Assembly: GCA_002336855.1 (NCBI GenBank)
Contig: DDEV01000016.1
Coordinates: 32,367-47,713, forward strand
Origin: Leucobacter sp. UBA1945
Lineage (GTDB): Bacteria; Actinomycetota; Actinomycetes; Actinomycetales; Microbacteriaceae
DNA length: 15,347 bases
Direction: 5' to 3'
Notes under the pieces: model-generated
Told to the model about the DNA's origin: nothing
What the model saw: only the letters and a program-made list of their open reading frames with translations
The model's database searches: none
Translations under genes and position numbers: made by a program
Shown: one piece after another, positions 6,878-13,256 of the stretch
Layout of the letters: every line of letters begins with the position of its first letter
Position numbering within the stretch: position 1 is the stretch's first letter

Positions 6878-7217
6878 GTTGGGCAACCTCTCTATGCTTC
6901 GCGCACGCGTGTTCGCGTGATCGCGTGATCGTCGAGATTTCTCGACAGATGTCGCCTGTGGCGCAAATTCGCATTGCGCGGTCGATACTTACCGCGCGAG
7001 GAGTCATCACATCAGATCGATCGAGGCCCCAGACACGGCACCGAATCCGGCGGGATGCGGCCGAATACGATGCACATGCGACAACGCAGAGCTAAGTATG
7101 AGTTCTTCCCGTCACATGTGTCAAATCAGGATCAGTGGGATCTTCGGGGTTCTTCGGGGTGACAACCTCGTCGCACTCGACCGGGTTATCCATGCTCCTG
7201 CGTCCTTCAGCTGAGGA
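6878..7217. other. Gene-free stretch with several dyads and tandem repeats
   Basis: I see no credible gene between the Roadblock pair and the DUF305 terminator. The part near the Roadblock genes should hold their promoter and leader. It contains a tandem TCGCGTGA (6913-6920, 6921-6928), a 16-base perfect palindrome GTCGAGATTTCTCGAC (6931-6946), GCGCAA-N7-TTGCGC (6961-6979), and GCGCGGT-N8-ACCGCGC (6976-6997), the last two sharing GCGC so that only one can pair at a time. Further right are CACATGTG and an exact 10-base tandem TCTTCGGGGT (7141-7150, 7151-7160). No clear -10/-35 pair was found. Confidence 0.5.
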
Positions 7218-7255
7218 GGTGGGTGCCGAGCCCTGTGGTGGGCCCGACACCCACC
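7218..7255 (-). terminator. Strong hairpin terminator after the DUF305 gene
   Basis: Arms 7218-7233 and 7240-7255 pair over 16 bases with only two positions that are G-U wobbles in the minus-strand RNA, around a six-base loop. The hairpin begins five bases after the stop codon. It lacks a T-run, as is common for terminator-like hairpins in actinobacteria. Confidence 0.75.
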
Positions 7256-7259
7256 GGTC

Positions 7260-7862
7260 CTAGATCTTTGTGAGTAGATCTTGCATGGTGGCGATTTCAG
7301 CGGTCTGGTCGTCGATCACCTGTTGCGCGAGTTGCCTCACGTCCGGGTTCTTCGCGCCCTCTAACGCAGTCTCAGCCATTTTCACGGCGCCTTGGTGGTG
7401 CTGGATCATCTGCTCGAGGAACATCCGGCTCGCGCTGGGCCCGTCTGCGCCTTTCAGCATCGTCATGTCAGCATCGGACATCATGCCGCCCATGCCGTCC
7501 ATGGAGCCGTGATCCATGCGAGCCATGCCGCCGCCGTTCGGGTCGTACTTCACGCCCCAATCATCCAGCCAGCCGAGCATGCGATCGATCTCGGGGCCTT
7601 GCGCGTCTTTGACTTTCTGGGCGAGCTCGGCGACCTGCGCGTCAACGCCTTCCTTCCCGAGCACGATGTCGGCCATCTCGACTGCTTGCTCGTGATGCGG
7701 GATCATCATCGTCACAAACATCTCGTCGGCCGCGTTCGCGGTCGACTCGGGCGCCGCCGAGGGCGAGGTTTCCGAGCCGCTCTGGTTGCTGGTCGCGCAG
7801 CCGGTAAGCGTCAGGGCAAGCGCGAGTGCGCCGGTGCCCAGCGCAAGGGGAAGCTTTTTCAT
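7260..7862 (-). CDS. DUF305 lipoprotein
   Basis: The start ATG 7862 (MKKLPLALG) follows an AAAGGA site at nine bases and gives a 200-residue protein with a lipoprotein signal peptide; the lipobox is LTGC with Cys22. A Ser/Thr/Ala-rich linker leads into a DUF305 domain made of two related halves, each with a paired-histidine helix: MMIPHHEQAVEMA (His56, His57) and QMIQHHQGAVKMAE (His155, His156). Between them lies a Met/His-rich loop (about residues 113-135, including MARMDHGSMDGMGGMM) of the kind that binds copper in periplasmic proteins. DUF305 proteins are four-helix, ferritin-like in character and are often found beside copper-resistance genes. An extracytoplasmic metal-binding role is inferred. 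A histidine-containing membrane protein is encoded 99 bases upstream on the same strand. Confidence 0.93.
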   Translation of the reverse strand: MKKLPLALGTGALALALTLTGCATSNQSGSETSPSAAPESTANAADEMFVTMMIPHHEQAVEMADIVLGKEGVDAQVAELAQKVKDAQGPEIDRMLGWLDDWGVKYDPNGGGMARMDHGSMDGMGGMMSDADMTMLKGADGPSASRMFLEQMIQHHQGAVKMAETALEGAKNPDVRQLAQQVIDDQTAEIATMQDLLTKI

Positions 7863-7961
7863 GATGTTATTTCCTTTGATTTGTCGTGTCTGAATGGGTC
7901 GCGAACACGGCACGAACGCATGAAAGGTTCGGGCCGTGGTGCCGGTCGAGGCAACGACGAA

Positions 7962-8438
7962 TCAGGTTCGACTAATCGACAGGAACTCCAGGGAGGGCGG
8001 GCGTGGGAGGGCACTCGTCGCAGTCAGCGACGCGCCCGTCAGCCGCTGGGGCATGAGCGCCAGGACTCCGCGAAGAAGAGCAGGCCCGATGAGCAGGAGA
8101 AGACCCGCGAACAGCGCCAGGACACAAATCAGCAGCATGCCGCCATGCAATCCCGGTGCCGCCGCATTTGCCTTGGCAGAGACAGCGGCCCCAGTCGTCG
8201 GCATGCCGTCATGGGCTGCAAAGGCACCCTCATGCGGGTAGGCGTCATCGGGCGTTGCAGCCTGCTCCGCCATCGCAGCCTCGTGTTGGCCCATAGCCAC
8301 GGATCCATGCCCAGCAGGGCTGCCAGAAAAGGTGTGCATGCCCAGCAGCCCGACGATAATCATCAGCACTGTGGCACCGAGGAAGATCAGGGGGCGCACT
8401 GAGAACCGGCTCTCGGCGCTAGGCGCGAACTGGCGCAT
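7962..8438 (-). CDS. Small His-rich membrane protein, DUF6153-like
   Basis: The start ATG 8438 (MRQFAPSAES) is preceded by an AGGAGGGAG site and gives 158 residues; a longer reading to 8498 has no support. Two membrane segments (about 17-34 and 101-121) enclose an extracytoplasmic loop with His35, His44, His52, His69, His76 and His98 plus several Met. The GLLGMHTF motif at the end of the first segment is what makes me think of DUF6153, a small actinobacterial family usually seen near copper genes. The family call is from memory of the pattern. A -10 candidate TACCGT lies at 8464-8469. The DUF305 lipoprotein gene follows downstream, and the shared Met/His content suggests a joint role in metal binding outside the membrane. 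No copper ATPase, CopC/D or CsoR gene is in the window. Confidence 0.78.
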   Translation of the reverse strand: MRQFAPSAESRFSVRPLIFLGATVLMIIVGLLGMHTFSGSPAGHGSVAMGQHEAAMAEQAATPDDAYPHEGAFAAHDGMPTTGAAVSAKANAAAPGLHGGMLLICVLALFAGLLLLIGPALLRGVLALMPQRLTGASLTATSALPRPPSLEFLSISRT

Positions 8439-8520
8439 CACGATTCTCCCTCCTGCTGAGGTCACGGTAGCACCGGCGGCTGAGAGGGAATGGGGCAAAG
8501 GTCGAACTTCGCAAATGAAG

Positions 8521-8593
8521 TGCCCCAGAGAAGAATCGAACTTCCGACACCCGCTTTAGGAGAGCGGTGCTCTATCCACTGAGCTACTGAGGC
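8521..8593 (-). tRNA. tRNA-Arg (anticodon CCU)
   Basis: The minus strand folds as a complete 73-base cloverleaf. The acceptor stem GCCTCAG/CTGGGGC has seven pairs, including one G-U. The D arm is AGCTCAGTGGATAGAGC, the anticodon arm CCGCT-CTCCTAA-AGCGG carries CCT, and the T arm is GAAGTTCGATTCTTC with the TTCGA loop. The discriminator is A and CCA is not encoded. It reads AGG codons. A -10 candidate TATGCT lies ten bases upstream (8604-8609). Confidence 0.96.
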
Positions 8594-8603
8594 GGACTAG
8601 TAA

Positions 8604-8609
8604 AGCATA
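8604..8609 (-). promoter_or_regulatory. -10 element for tRNA-Arg
   Basis: TATGCT on the minus strand lies ten bases before the tRNA 5' end. The matching -35 position would fall within the NlpC/P60 terminator hairpin and is weak, so readthrough may also feed the tRNA. Confidence 0.35.
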
Positions 8610-8612
8610 GCG

Positions 8613-8638
8613 AAAAGGCGCCGCCACTTGGCGACGCC
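8613..8638 (-). terminator. Rho-independent terminator of the NlpC/P60 gene
   Basis: On the minus strand GGCGTCGCC-AAGT-GGCGGCGCC forms a nine-pair stem (one G-U) with a four-base loop, directly followed by TTTT. It lies 19 bases after the TAA stop. Confidence 0.85.
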
Positions 8639-8657
8639 CTCTCTGCAAGTCTGGTGT

Positions 8658-9371
8658 TTAGCCGATGCGCACGACGTAGTCGGGGTATGCGCCATGGTTC
8701 TGCAGGCCGGCGAGCACCGTATTGTTGCTCCAGCCACCGTGCACTGCCTGGCCACCGCCGACGTACACTGCAGCGTGAGGAGCATTCGGCCATACGAGAA
8801 TGTCGCCGGGGGCAAGCGCACCCGCGTCGAAGGCGTACACGGTGCCGTAGGCTGCGAAGCTGCCCACACCCATGTCGTAGCCGCCGTTCTCGCGGCTCTG
8901 CGTCAGGCCAACGGCAGCCATCGAGTTCTGCACGAGGTCGGTGCAGTCCTGCGCCCAGCCGAGCTGAGCGAGAGCCGCGTTTGCAATACCGGTTGCGCCA
9001 GCGCCAGCGGGCAGAGCAGCGTAGTTCGGGCCTTCTGCGGCAACGGTTGCGGCCACTGCGACAACGGGAACCGGCTTCTCTTCAGCGGTCGGAAGCTGTG
9101 CGGGCACGTCGATCTCGGGCAGTGCGCTGGTCGTCAGTGCCTGAGCGAATGCCTGCTCGGCCTGCTCTGACGAGCCAATCGTGCCCTCGGTTGCTGCGTA
9201 AGCGGGCATTGCGAACACACCGACCAGAGTGGCGCTGATCAGGCCTGCGCCGATCATGCGCACCGAGCGCTTGAATGAGTGCTTCTGCGAAGCCTGACCG
9301 TGCGAAGCGAGAGTCTTCTGGGTCACTACATCAGTACCGGGAGTCTGAGCTTTGCCGGGAGTCTGAATCAC
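8658..9371 (-). CDS. Secreted NlpC/P60-type cell-wall hydrolase
   Basis: This 237-residue protein starts at GTG 9371, with AAGG about 11 bases upstream. It has a long basic N-region (KHSFKRSVR) and a hydrophobic core, with likely signal-peptidase cleavage after PAYA (Ala59), so it is exported. An Ala/Pro-rich linker (about 60-120) precedes a C-terminal NlpC/P60 (C40) domain with QDCTDLVQ (catalytic Cys143) and PHAAVYVGGGQAVHGG (His199, third polar residue His211). GYDMGVGSF and LAPGDILVWP are the usual surrounding elements. The family cleaves peptide bonds in peptidoglycan stems. The domain is single, with no SH3 or LysM repeat, so wall targeting is not obvious. It has its own promoter and terminator and is not in an operon. 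The exact start is the least certain part. Confidence 0.92.
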   Translation of the reverse strand: MIQTPGKAQTPGTDVVTQKTLASHGQASQKHSFKRSVRMIGAGLISATLVGVFAMPAYAATEGTIGSSEQAEQAFAQALTTSALPEIDVPAQLPTAEEKPVPVVAVAATVAAEGPNYAALPAGAGATGIANAALAQLGWAQDCTDLVQNSMAAVGLTQSRENGGYDMGVGSFAAYGTVYAFDAGALAPGDILVWPNAPHAAVYVGGGQAVHGGWSNNTVLAGLQNHGAYPDYVVRIG

Positions 9372-9479
9372 GAGTAACTTGCCTTACGTCTTGCGAACAA
9401 TGCTGATCAATCGACCTGAGTCGAAAAGCTCCGATAAGCCTAACCGAAGATCACGGAATTGTCACACCTTGGTTACGAA
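9372..9479 (-). promoter_or_regulatory. Promoter region of the NlpC/P60 gene, with MtrA-like and DtxR-like sequences
   Basis: On the minus strand GTGACA (9464-9459) and TAGGCT (9443-9438), 17-spaced apart overall, make a good sigma-A promoter with a leader of roughly 60 bases. Overlapping the -35 on the plus strand is a direct repeat GTCACACC-TTG-GTTACGAA (9461-9479), of the form described for MtrA. Overlapping the -10 is TTCGGTTAGGCTTATCGGA (9448-9430, minus strand), which agrees with the DtxR box at 14 of 19 positions. The promoter is well supported; the regulator sites are inference. Confidence 0.55.
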
Positions 9480-9521
9480 TCGGGCACGACAGGCTGCGAT
9501 CTCTTTGTTTGCAACGATTTC

Positions 9522-9588
9522 TCGACGTCGATAGTTCGATGTCAAATAAAGTTTCAATGCAAACTTGAAGGTTTCAAGGATCGAAACC
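9522..9588. repeat. AT-rich spacer with overlapping small palindromes
   Basis: Between gdhA and the NlpC/P60 promoter lie TCGACGTCGA (9522-9531), GTTT-N6-AAAC (9551-9564), CTTGAA-GGT-TTCAAG (9564-9578) and GGTTTC-N7-GAAACC (9570-9588). The last two overlap and exclude each other as hairpins. They are on the 3' side of gdhA and may end its transcript, though the nearest is 60 bases past the stop. No coding sequence is credible here. Confidence 0.4.
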
Positions 9589-9647
9589 GCCCGATATATC
9601 ACCCACCATGCCGACCAGCGTGCGACCGCCGGCCAACCGACGTAGCG

Positions 9648-10997
9648 CTAGACCAGCCCCTGCTCGATCATCGCCTGTGCCACGGTGACAAAGCCCGCCG
9701 AGTTCGCGCCCAGCACGTAGTCGCCGGGGCGACCATAGCGCTCGGAGGCCTCGTATGACGCGTCGTGCACGTCTCGCATGATCGCCTGCAGTCTGGCCTC
9801 GCTGTGATCGAAGTCCCAGCGATCCCGCGCCGCGTTCTGGCTCATCTCGAGAGCCGAGGTCGCAACGCCACCCGAGTTCGCGGCCTTGCCCGGCCCGAAG
9901 AGAATGCCCGACTGCTGCAGCAGCGTGACGGCCTCAGGGGTCGTGGGCATGTTCGCACCCTCGGCAACCACTCGCACTCCCCCGTCGAGCAACGCACGCG
10001 CGCCGCGCTCGTCGAGCTCGTTCTGGGTTGCGCACGGAAACGCGAGCTCGGCAGGAACGTCCCACACCGAACCGCCCGAAACGAAGCGGGCTCCCGGCTT
10101 GCGCTCGGCGTAGTCAGAGATGCGGCCGCGCTCGACCTCTTTGATCTGCTTCAGCAGTTCGACGTCGATGCCCTGCTCGTCGACTACGTAACCCGACGAG
10201 TCAGATGCGGTCACCGCAGTGCCACCGAGCTGGCTCACCTTTTCAATGGCGTAGATCGCGACGTTGCCCGATCCCGAGACCACCGCGCGGCGCCCGTCGA
10301 TGTCTTCGCCGGTGCGCTTCAGCATCTCCTGCGCAAAGAAGACCGCGCCGTACCCGGTCGCCTCAGTGCGCACCTCGGCGCCGCCCCATCCCTTACCTTT
10401 ACCGGTGAGCACGCCCGATTCGTGGCGGCCGGTCAGGCGACGATACTGCCCGAAGAGGTAGCCGATCTCGCGACCGCCCACGCCGATGTCGCCAGCTGGC
10501 ACATCGGTTTGGTCGCCAATATAGCGGTAGAGCTCAGTCATGAAGCTCTGGCAGAACCGCATGACCTCTTCGTCGCTCTTGCCGTGCGGGTCGAAATCAC
10601 TGCCGCCCTTCGCGCCGCCGATCCTCTGCCGCGTCAGCGCGTTCTTGAAAATCTGCTCGAAGCCCAGAAACTTGACGACCGAGAGGTTCACGCTCGAGTG
10701 AAAGCGCAGTCCACCCTTGAATGGCCCCAGCGCCGAGTTGAACTGCACACGAAACCCGCGGTTCACCCGCACGCGGTTCTGATCGTCGAGCCACGGCACC
10801 CGAAAGAGAATCTGCCGCTCAGGCTCAACCAGCCGCTCGAGCACCGCCGCTTCAATGAACTCGGGGTGTTCTGCGAGCACCGGCACGAGCGTGTCGAGCA
10901 CTTCGTGCATCGCCTGCAGAAACTCAGGCTCGTTGTGACTGCGCTGTGCGGCAGCCTCTGCGACAGATTGAATGTGGGCGTTCGGTGTCAGCTGCAT
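9648..10997 (-). CDS. gdhA: NADP-type glutamate dehydrogenase
   Basis: This 449-residue enzyme has the size of the hexameric NADP-dependent class that aminates 2-oxoglutarate to L-glutamate in ammonium assimilation. The start ATG 10997 follows GAGGAG at eight bases. Key marks are GPFKGGLRFH (Lys94) for substrate binding, GGAKGGSDFDP with catalytic Lys130, and PAGDIGVGGREIGY with catalytic Asp170. The dinucleotide-binding region is AVVSGSGNVAIYAIEKV, which lacks the acidic residue typical of NAD-only enzymes at the strand end. The C-terminal ANSGGVATSALEMSQNA and GANSAGFV are also typical. It lies 146 bases downstream of dtxR on the same strand, with its own spacer. Cofactor class is inferred from family resemblance. 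Nothing looks truncated. Confidence 0.96.
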   Translation of the reverse strand: MQLTPNAHIQSVAEAAAQRSHNEPEFLQAMHEVLDTLVPVLAEHPEFIEAAVLERLVEPERQILFRVPWLDDQNRVRVNRGFRVQFNSALGPFKGGLRFHSSVNLSVVKFLGFEQIFKNALTRQRIGGAKGGSDFDPHGKSDEEVMRFCQSFMTELYRYIGDQTDVPAGDIGVGGREIGYLFGQYRRLTGRHESGVLTGKGKGWGGAEVRTEATGYGAVFFAQEMLKRTGEDIDGRRAVVSGSGNVAIYAIEKVSQLGGTAVTASDSSGYVVDEQGIDVELLKQIKEVERGRISDYAERKPGARFVSGGSVWDVPAELAFPCATQNELDERGARALLDGGVRVVAEGANMPTTPEAVTLLQQSGILFGPGKAANSGGVATSALEMSQNAARDRWDFDHSEARLQAIMRDVHDASYEASERYGRPGDYVLGANSAGFVTVAQAMIEQGLV

Positions 10998-11143
10998 TGC
11001 TGCGACTCCTCAGTAGTGGGGCTATCAACTCCATCAGTGAGACACCGTGCGGTGCTCATCGATTTCAGGGGCTAGTAAGAAACGGAAAAGAACAGTGGCG
11101 AATGGCTTTGGGCGATGGTCTCGCCCGCACGTCGTCGCCGCGT

Positions 11144-11854
11144 TTACATCGCGCGCGCAACGAACACGTGCGCGGCGGTGTGGGCTGGCAGATCGATCGG
11201 GATGGGATCGGCGCTGTCTGCGGGGTCGACCGTGATGCGCACAGCGCCGTCACGGTACTCGAATTCGGCCATGGCCCCTGGCTTCAGCCCCGCCTGGTCA
11301 AAGAGGCGCAGTTGCTCGGGGTCGACCTGTGCGGGTTCAGCGAGACGTCTCACGCGGGCGCGAACCCGCTCTGAGCCATCGTCGAAGAGAGAGATCGCGC
11401 TCACGACTCCCGCATGAAACGGCGCGGTGGGTCTTGCGCCGAGTTCTTCAAGCCCCGGAATCGGGTTGCCGTAGGGCGACTCGACCGGGTTGTCGAGCAT
11501 GCCGAGCAACTTGCGCTCGACCTGCTCGCTCATCACATGCTCCCAGCGGCACGCCTCTTCGTGCACGAACTCCCACTCGAGACCGATCACGTCGGCGAGC
11601 AGTCGCTCGGCAAGACGGTGCTTGCGCATCACCCGCACGGCCTTCGCCCGACCGTCGTCGGTGAGTTCGAGATGCCTGTCATTACTTACTATGACGAGGT
11701 CATCTCGCTCCATGCGCGCAACCGTCTGCGAAACGGTAGGGCCGGAGTGACCGAGACGTTCAGAGATGCGGGCGCGAAGCGGCACAACGCCTTCTTCTTC
11801 AAGCTCGAGGATCGTGCGCAGGTACATCTCAGTTGTATCGATCAGATCGGTCAC
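11144..11854 (-). CDS. dtxR: DtxR/IdeR-family iron-dependent repressor
   Basis: This 236-residue protein starts at GTG 11854 with GGAGG five bases upstream. The order is an N-terminal winged helix (about 1-70), a dimerisation and metal domain (to about 140), and an SH3/FeoA-like C-terminal domain. With this start the numbering matches the diphtheria repressor exactly: Met10, Cys102, Glu105 and His106 for the primary metal site, and His79, Glu83 and His98 for the ancillary site. Cys102, rather than Glu or Asp, supports an iron (Fe2+) sensor of the DtxR/IdeR branch over the manganese MntR branch. It represses iron uptake genes when iron is plentiful. It is divergent from serC, with both promoters in 116 bases. 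A TAGGCT -10 candidate lies upstream on the minus strand near 11879-11884. Confidence 0.95.
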   Translation of the reverse strand: MTDLIDTTEMYLRTILELEEEGVVPLRARISERLGHSGPTVSQTVARMERDDLVIVSNDRHLELTDDGRAKAVRVMRKHRLAERLLADVIGLEWEFVHEEACRWEHVMSEQVERKLLGMLDNPVESPYGNPIPGLEELGARPTAPFHAGVVSAISLFDDGSERVRARVRRLAEPAQVDPEQLRLFDQAGLKPGAMAEFEYRDGAVRITVDPADSADPIPIDLPAHTAAHVFVARAM

Positions 11855-11957
11855 TGGCGCCTCCGCTGCATGCTGCTTCTGAGTTCTAGCCTATGCCATG
11901 CCCGGCCAAGCCTCTCACCTTCGGGCTGCGTGCGCAGTCGGGCATTCGCTGTCACCA

Positions 11958-11963
11958 TAAAAT
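11958..11963 (+). promoter_or_regulatory. -10 element of a leaderless-type serC promoter
   Basis: TAAAAT is followed by seven bases and the ATG at 11971, with no ribosome-binding site in between. This spacing fits a leaderless serC mRNA. The -35 region is not recognisable. Confidence 0.45.
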
Positions 11964-11970
11964 AGTGGAC

Positions 11971-13089
11971 ATGGCCGACATCACCATTCCCGCTGCCCTC
12001 TTGCCCGCCGACGGACGATTCGGCTGCGGCCCATCGAAGGTACGTGACGAGCAAATCGCTTTTCTCGCTTCGCTGCAGCCCAGCACGATCGGCACCTCGC
12101 ACCGCCAGGCGTCCGTGAAGAACCTCGTCGGCAGCGTTCGCGAGGGGCTCGCCGATCTCTTCCGTGCGCCTGAGGGCTATGAGATCCTGCTCGCGAACGG
12201 TGGCGCGACCACGTTCTGGGATACGGCGGTGCACTCGCTCATCGAGCGCCGCAGCCAGCACCTCGCGTTCGGCGAGTTCGGTGCGAAGTTCGGCACCGCA
12301 GCGGCGGCAGCGCCCTGGCTCGAGGCACCCGACGTTCGCAAGGCAGACGCTGGATCGCGCAGCGAAGCTGCGCCGACCGAGGGCATCGACGTCTACGCCT
12401 ACCCGCAGAACGAGACCTCGACCGGCGTGATGGCCGAGGTGCGTCGCGTGCACGGCGACGCCGGCACACTCACGGTGGTCGATGCCACGAGCGCCGCGGG
12501 CGGCCTCGACTTCGACGCTTCAGAGACGGACGTCTACTACTTCTCGCCGCAGAAGAACTTCGCGAGCGACGGCGGCATCTGGTTCGCGCTGGTCTCGCCC
12601 GCGGCAATCGAGCGCATCGAGCGCATCGCCGCTTCGGGCCGCTACATTCCCGAGACGCTCAGCCTCGCCGGCGCGGTCACGAACTCGCGCCAGAATCAGA
12701 CCCTGAACACCCCTGCGATCGCTCCGCTCGCCATGATGGACGAACAGGTGCGCTGGATGAATGCGAACGGGGGCCTCTCGTGGGCAGCCGCACGCACCGC
12801 CGAGAGCGCAGCGGTGCTGTACGACTGGGCCGATCGCACTTCGGTGGCGACGCCGTTCGTGGCTGATCCCACGCATCGCTCGAATGTCGTCGTGACGATC
12901 GACTTCGACGATTCGGTCGATGCTGCGGCGATCTCTACCGCGCTTCGCGCGAACGGCGTGGTCGACACCGAGCCCTACCGCAAGCTGGGCCGCAACCAGC
13001 TGCGCATCGCGACGTTCACCGCGATCGAGCCCGACGACGTGCGCGCGCTCACCGGCTGCATCGACTACGTGCTCGAGCGCCTCGGCTAA
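11971..13089 (+). CDS. serC: Phosphoserine transaminase, actinobacterial type
   Basis: This PLP enzyme converts 3-phosphohydroxypyruvate plus glutamate to O-phosphoserine plus 2-oxoglutarate, the second step of serine synthesis; it also serves pyridoxine synthesis in some bacteria. I choose ATG 11971 (MADITIPAALLPADGRFGCGPSKVR), which gives 372 residues and the usual N-terminus. An upstream in-frame ATG at 11893 would add 26 residues that overlap the promoter. Marks include GRFGCGPSKVR, LANGGATTFWD, YPQNETSTGV, VVDATSAAGGLDFD (Asp171) and VYYFSPQKNFASDGGIW with Schiff-base Lys195. The sequence belongs to the mycobacterial/actinobacterial subgroup rather than the E. coli SerC type. It is divergent from dtxR, and two hairpins follow its stop. 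Confidence 0.95.
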   Translation: MADITIPAALLPADGRFGCGPSKVRDEQIAFLASLQPSTIGTSHRQASVKNLVGSVREGLADLFRAPEGYEILLANGGATTFWDTAVHSLIERRSQHLAFGEFGAKFGTAAAAAPWLEAPDVRKADAGSRSEAAPTEGIDVYAYPQNETSTGVMAEVRRVHGDAGTLTVVDATSAAGGLDFDASETDVYYFSPQKNFASDGGIWFALVSPAAIERIERIAASGRYIPETLSLAGAVTNSRQNQTLNTPAIAPLAMMDEQVRWMNANGGLSWAAARTAESAAVLYDWADRTSVATPFVADPTHRSNVVVTIDFDDSVDAAAISTALRANGVVDTEPYRKLGRNQLRIATFTAIEPDDVRALTGCIDYVLERLG

Positions 13090-13111
13090 GCGCTCGGTCT
13101 ACGCACAGTGC

Positions 13112-13146
13112 GGCCCTGGTCATCAAGCCTGTCGAGATGACCGGCC
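13112..13146 (+). terminator. Hairpin downstream of serC
   Basis: GGTCATC (13118-13124) and GATGACC (13136-13142) pair perfectly around an 11-base loop. Outer GGCC blocks (13112-13115 and 13143-13146) extend the stem to 11 pairs with a two-base bulge on the left. There is no T-run, so intrinsic termination is plausible but unproven. It begins 22 bases after the serC stop. Confidence 0.5.
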
Positions 13147-13159
13147 GTACTTCGCTATC

Positions 13160-13236
13160 GAATGGATAGAAAACCATTGAGTGCGTAGCTTCACCACGGT
13201 GGTTTTGCGGCACACTCGCTGGTTTACTATCCACTC
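13160..13236. repeat. 77-base near-perfect dyad between serC and the DUF3027 gene
   Basis: Arms 13163-13183 and 13213-13233 match at 18 of 21 positions as an inverted repeat. The outer bases 13160-13161/13235-13236 also pair, and an inner ACCACGGTGGT (13193-13203) has the same centre at 13198. The mismatches are one A-A and a two-base internal loop that includes a T-G. The arms are markedly more AT-rich than the surroundings. It could be a bidirectional terminator for the convergent genes or the remnant of a small palindromic mobile element. Confidence 0.75.
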
Positions 13237-13256
13237 AGCAAATTGAGCGACTGGGA

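Noticed and set aside
7026..7033. GCCCCAGA, matching the 3' end of tRNA-Arg, as an att-site remnant flanking the metal module
   Set aside because: Only eight contiguous bases match, which is expected by chance, and no integrase gene is present.
9372..9440. c-di-AMP (ydaO/yuaA) riboswitch upstream of the NlpC/P60 gene
   Set aside because: Such riboswitches often precede wall hydrolases in actinobacteria, but the leader is too short and lacks the conserved motifs as I know them.
9459..9758. Plus-strand open frame over the gdhA 3' end
   Set aside because: It overlaps the gdhA coding region in antisense and the NlpC/P60 promoter, and its composition is not protein-like.
11855..11890. DtxR box for autoregulation at the dtxR promoter
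   Set aside because: The best alignment around TAGGCTA agrees at only about 9 of 19 positions.
11893..11970. Longer serC reading from ATG 11893
   Set aside because: The extra 26 residues do not resemble SerC and would cover the promoter shared with dtxR.
13160..13236. Integron attC site
   Set aside because: The dyad lacks the RYYYAAC/GTTRRRY core sequences at its ends and there is no integrase.
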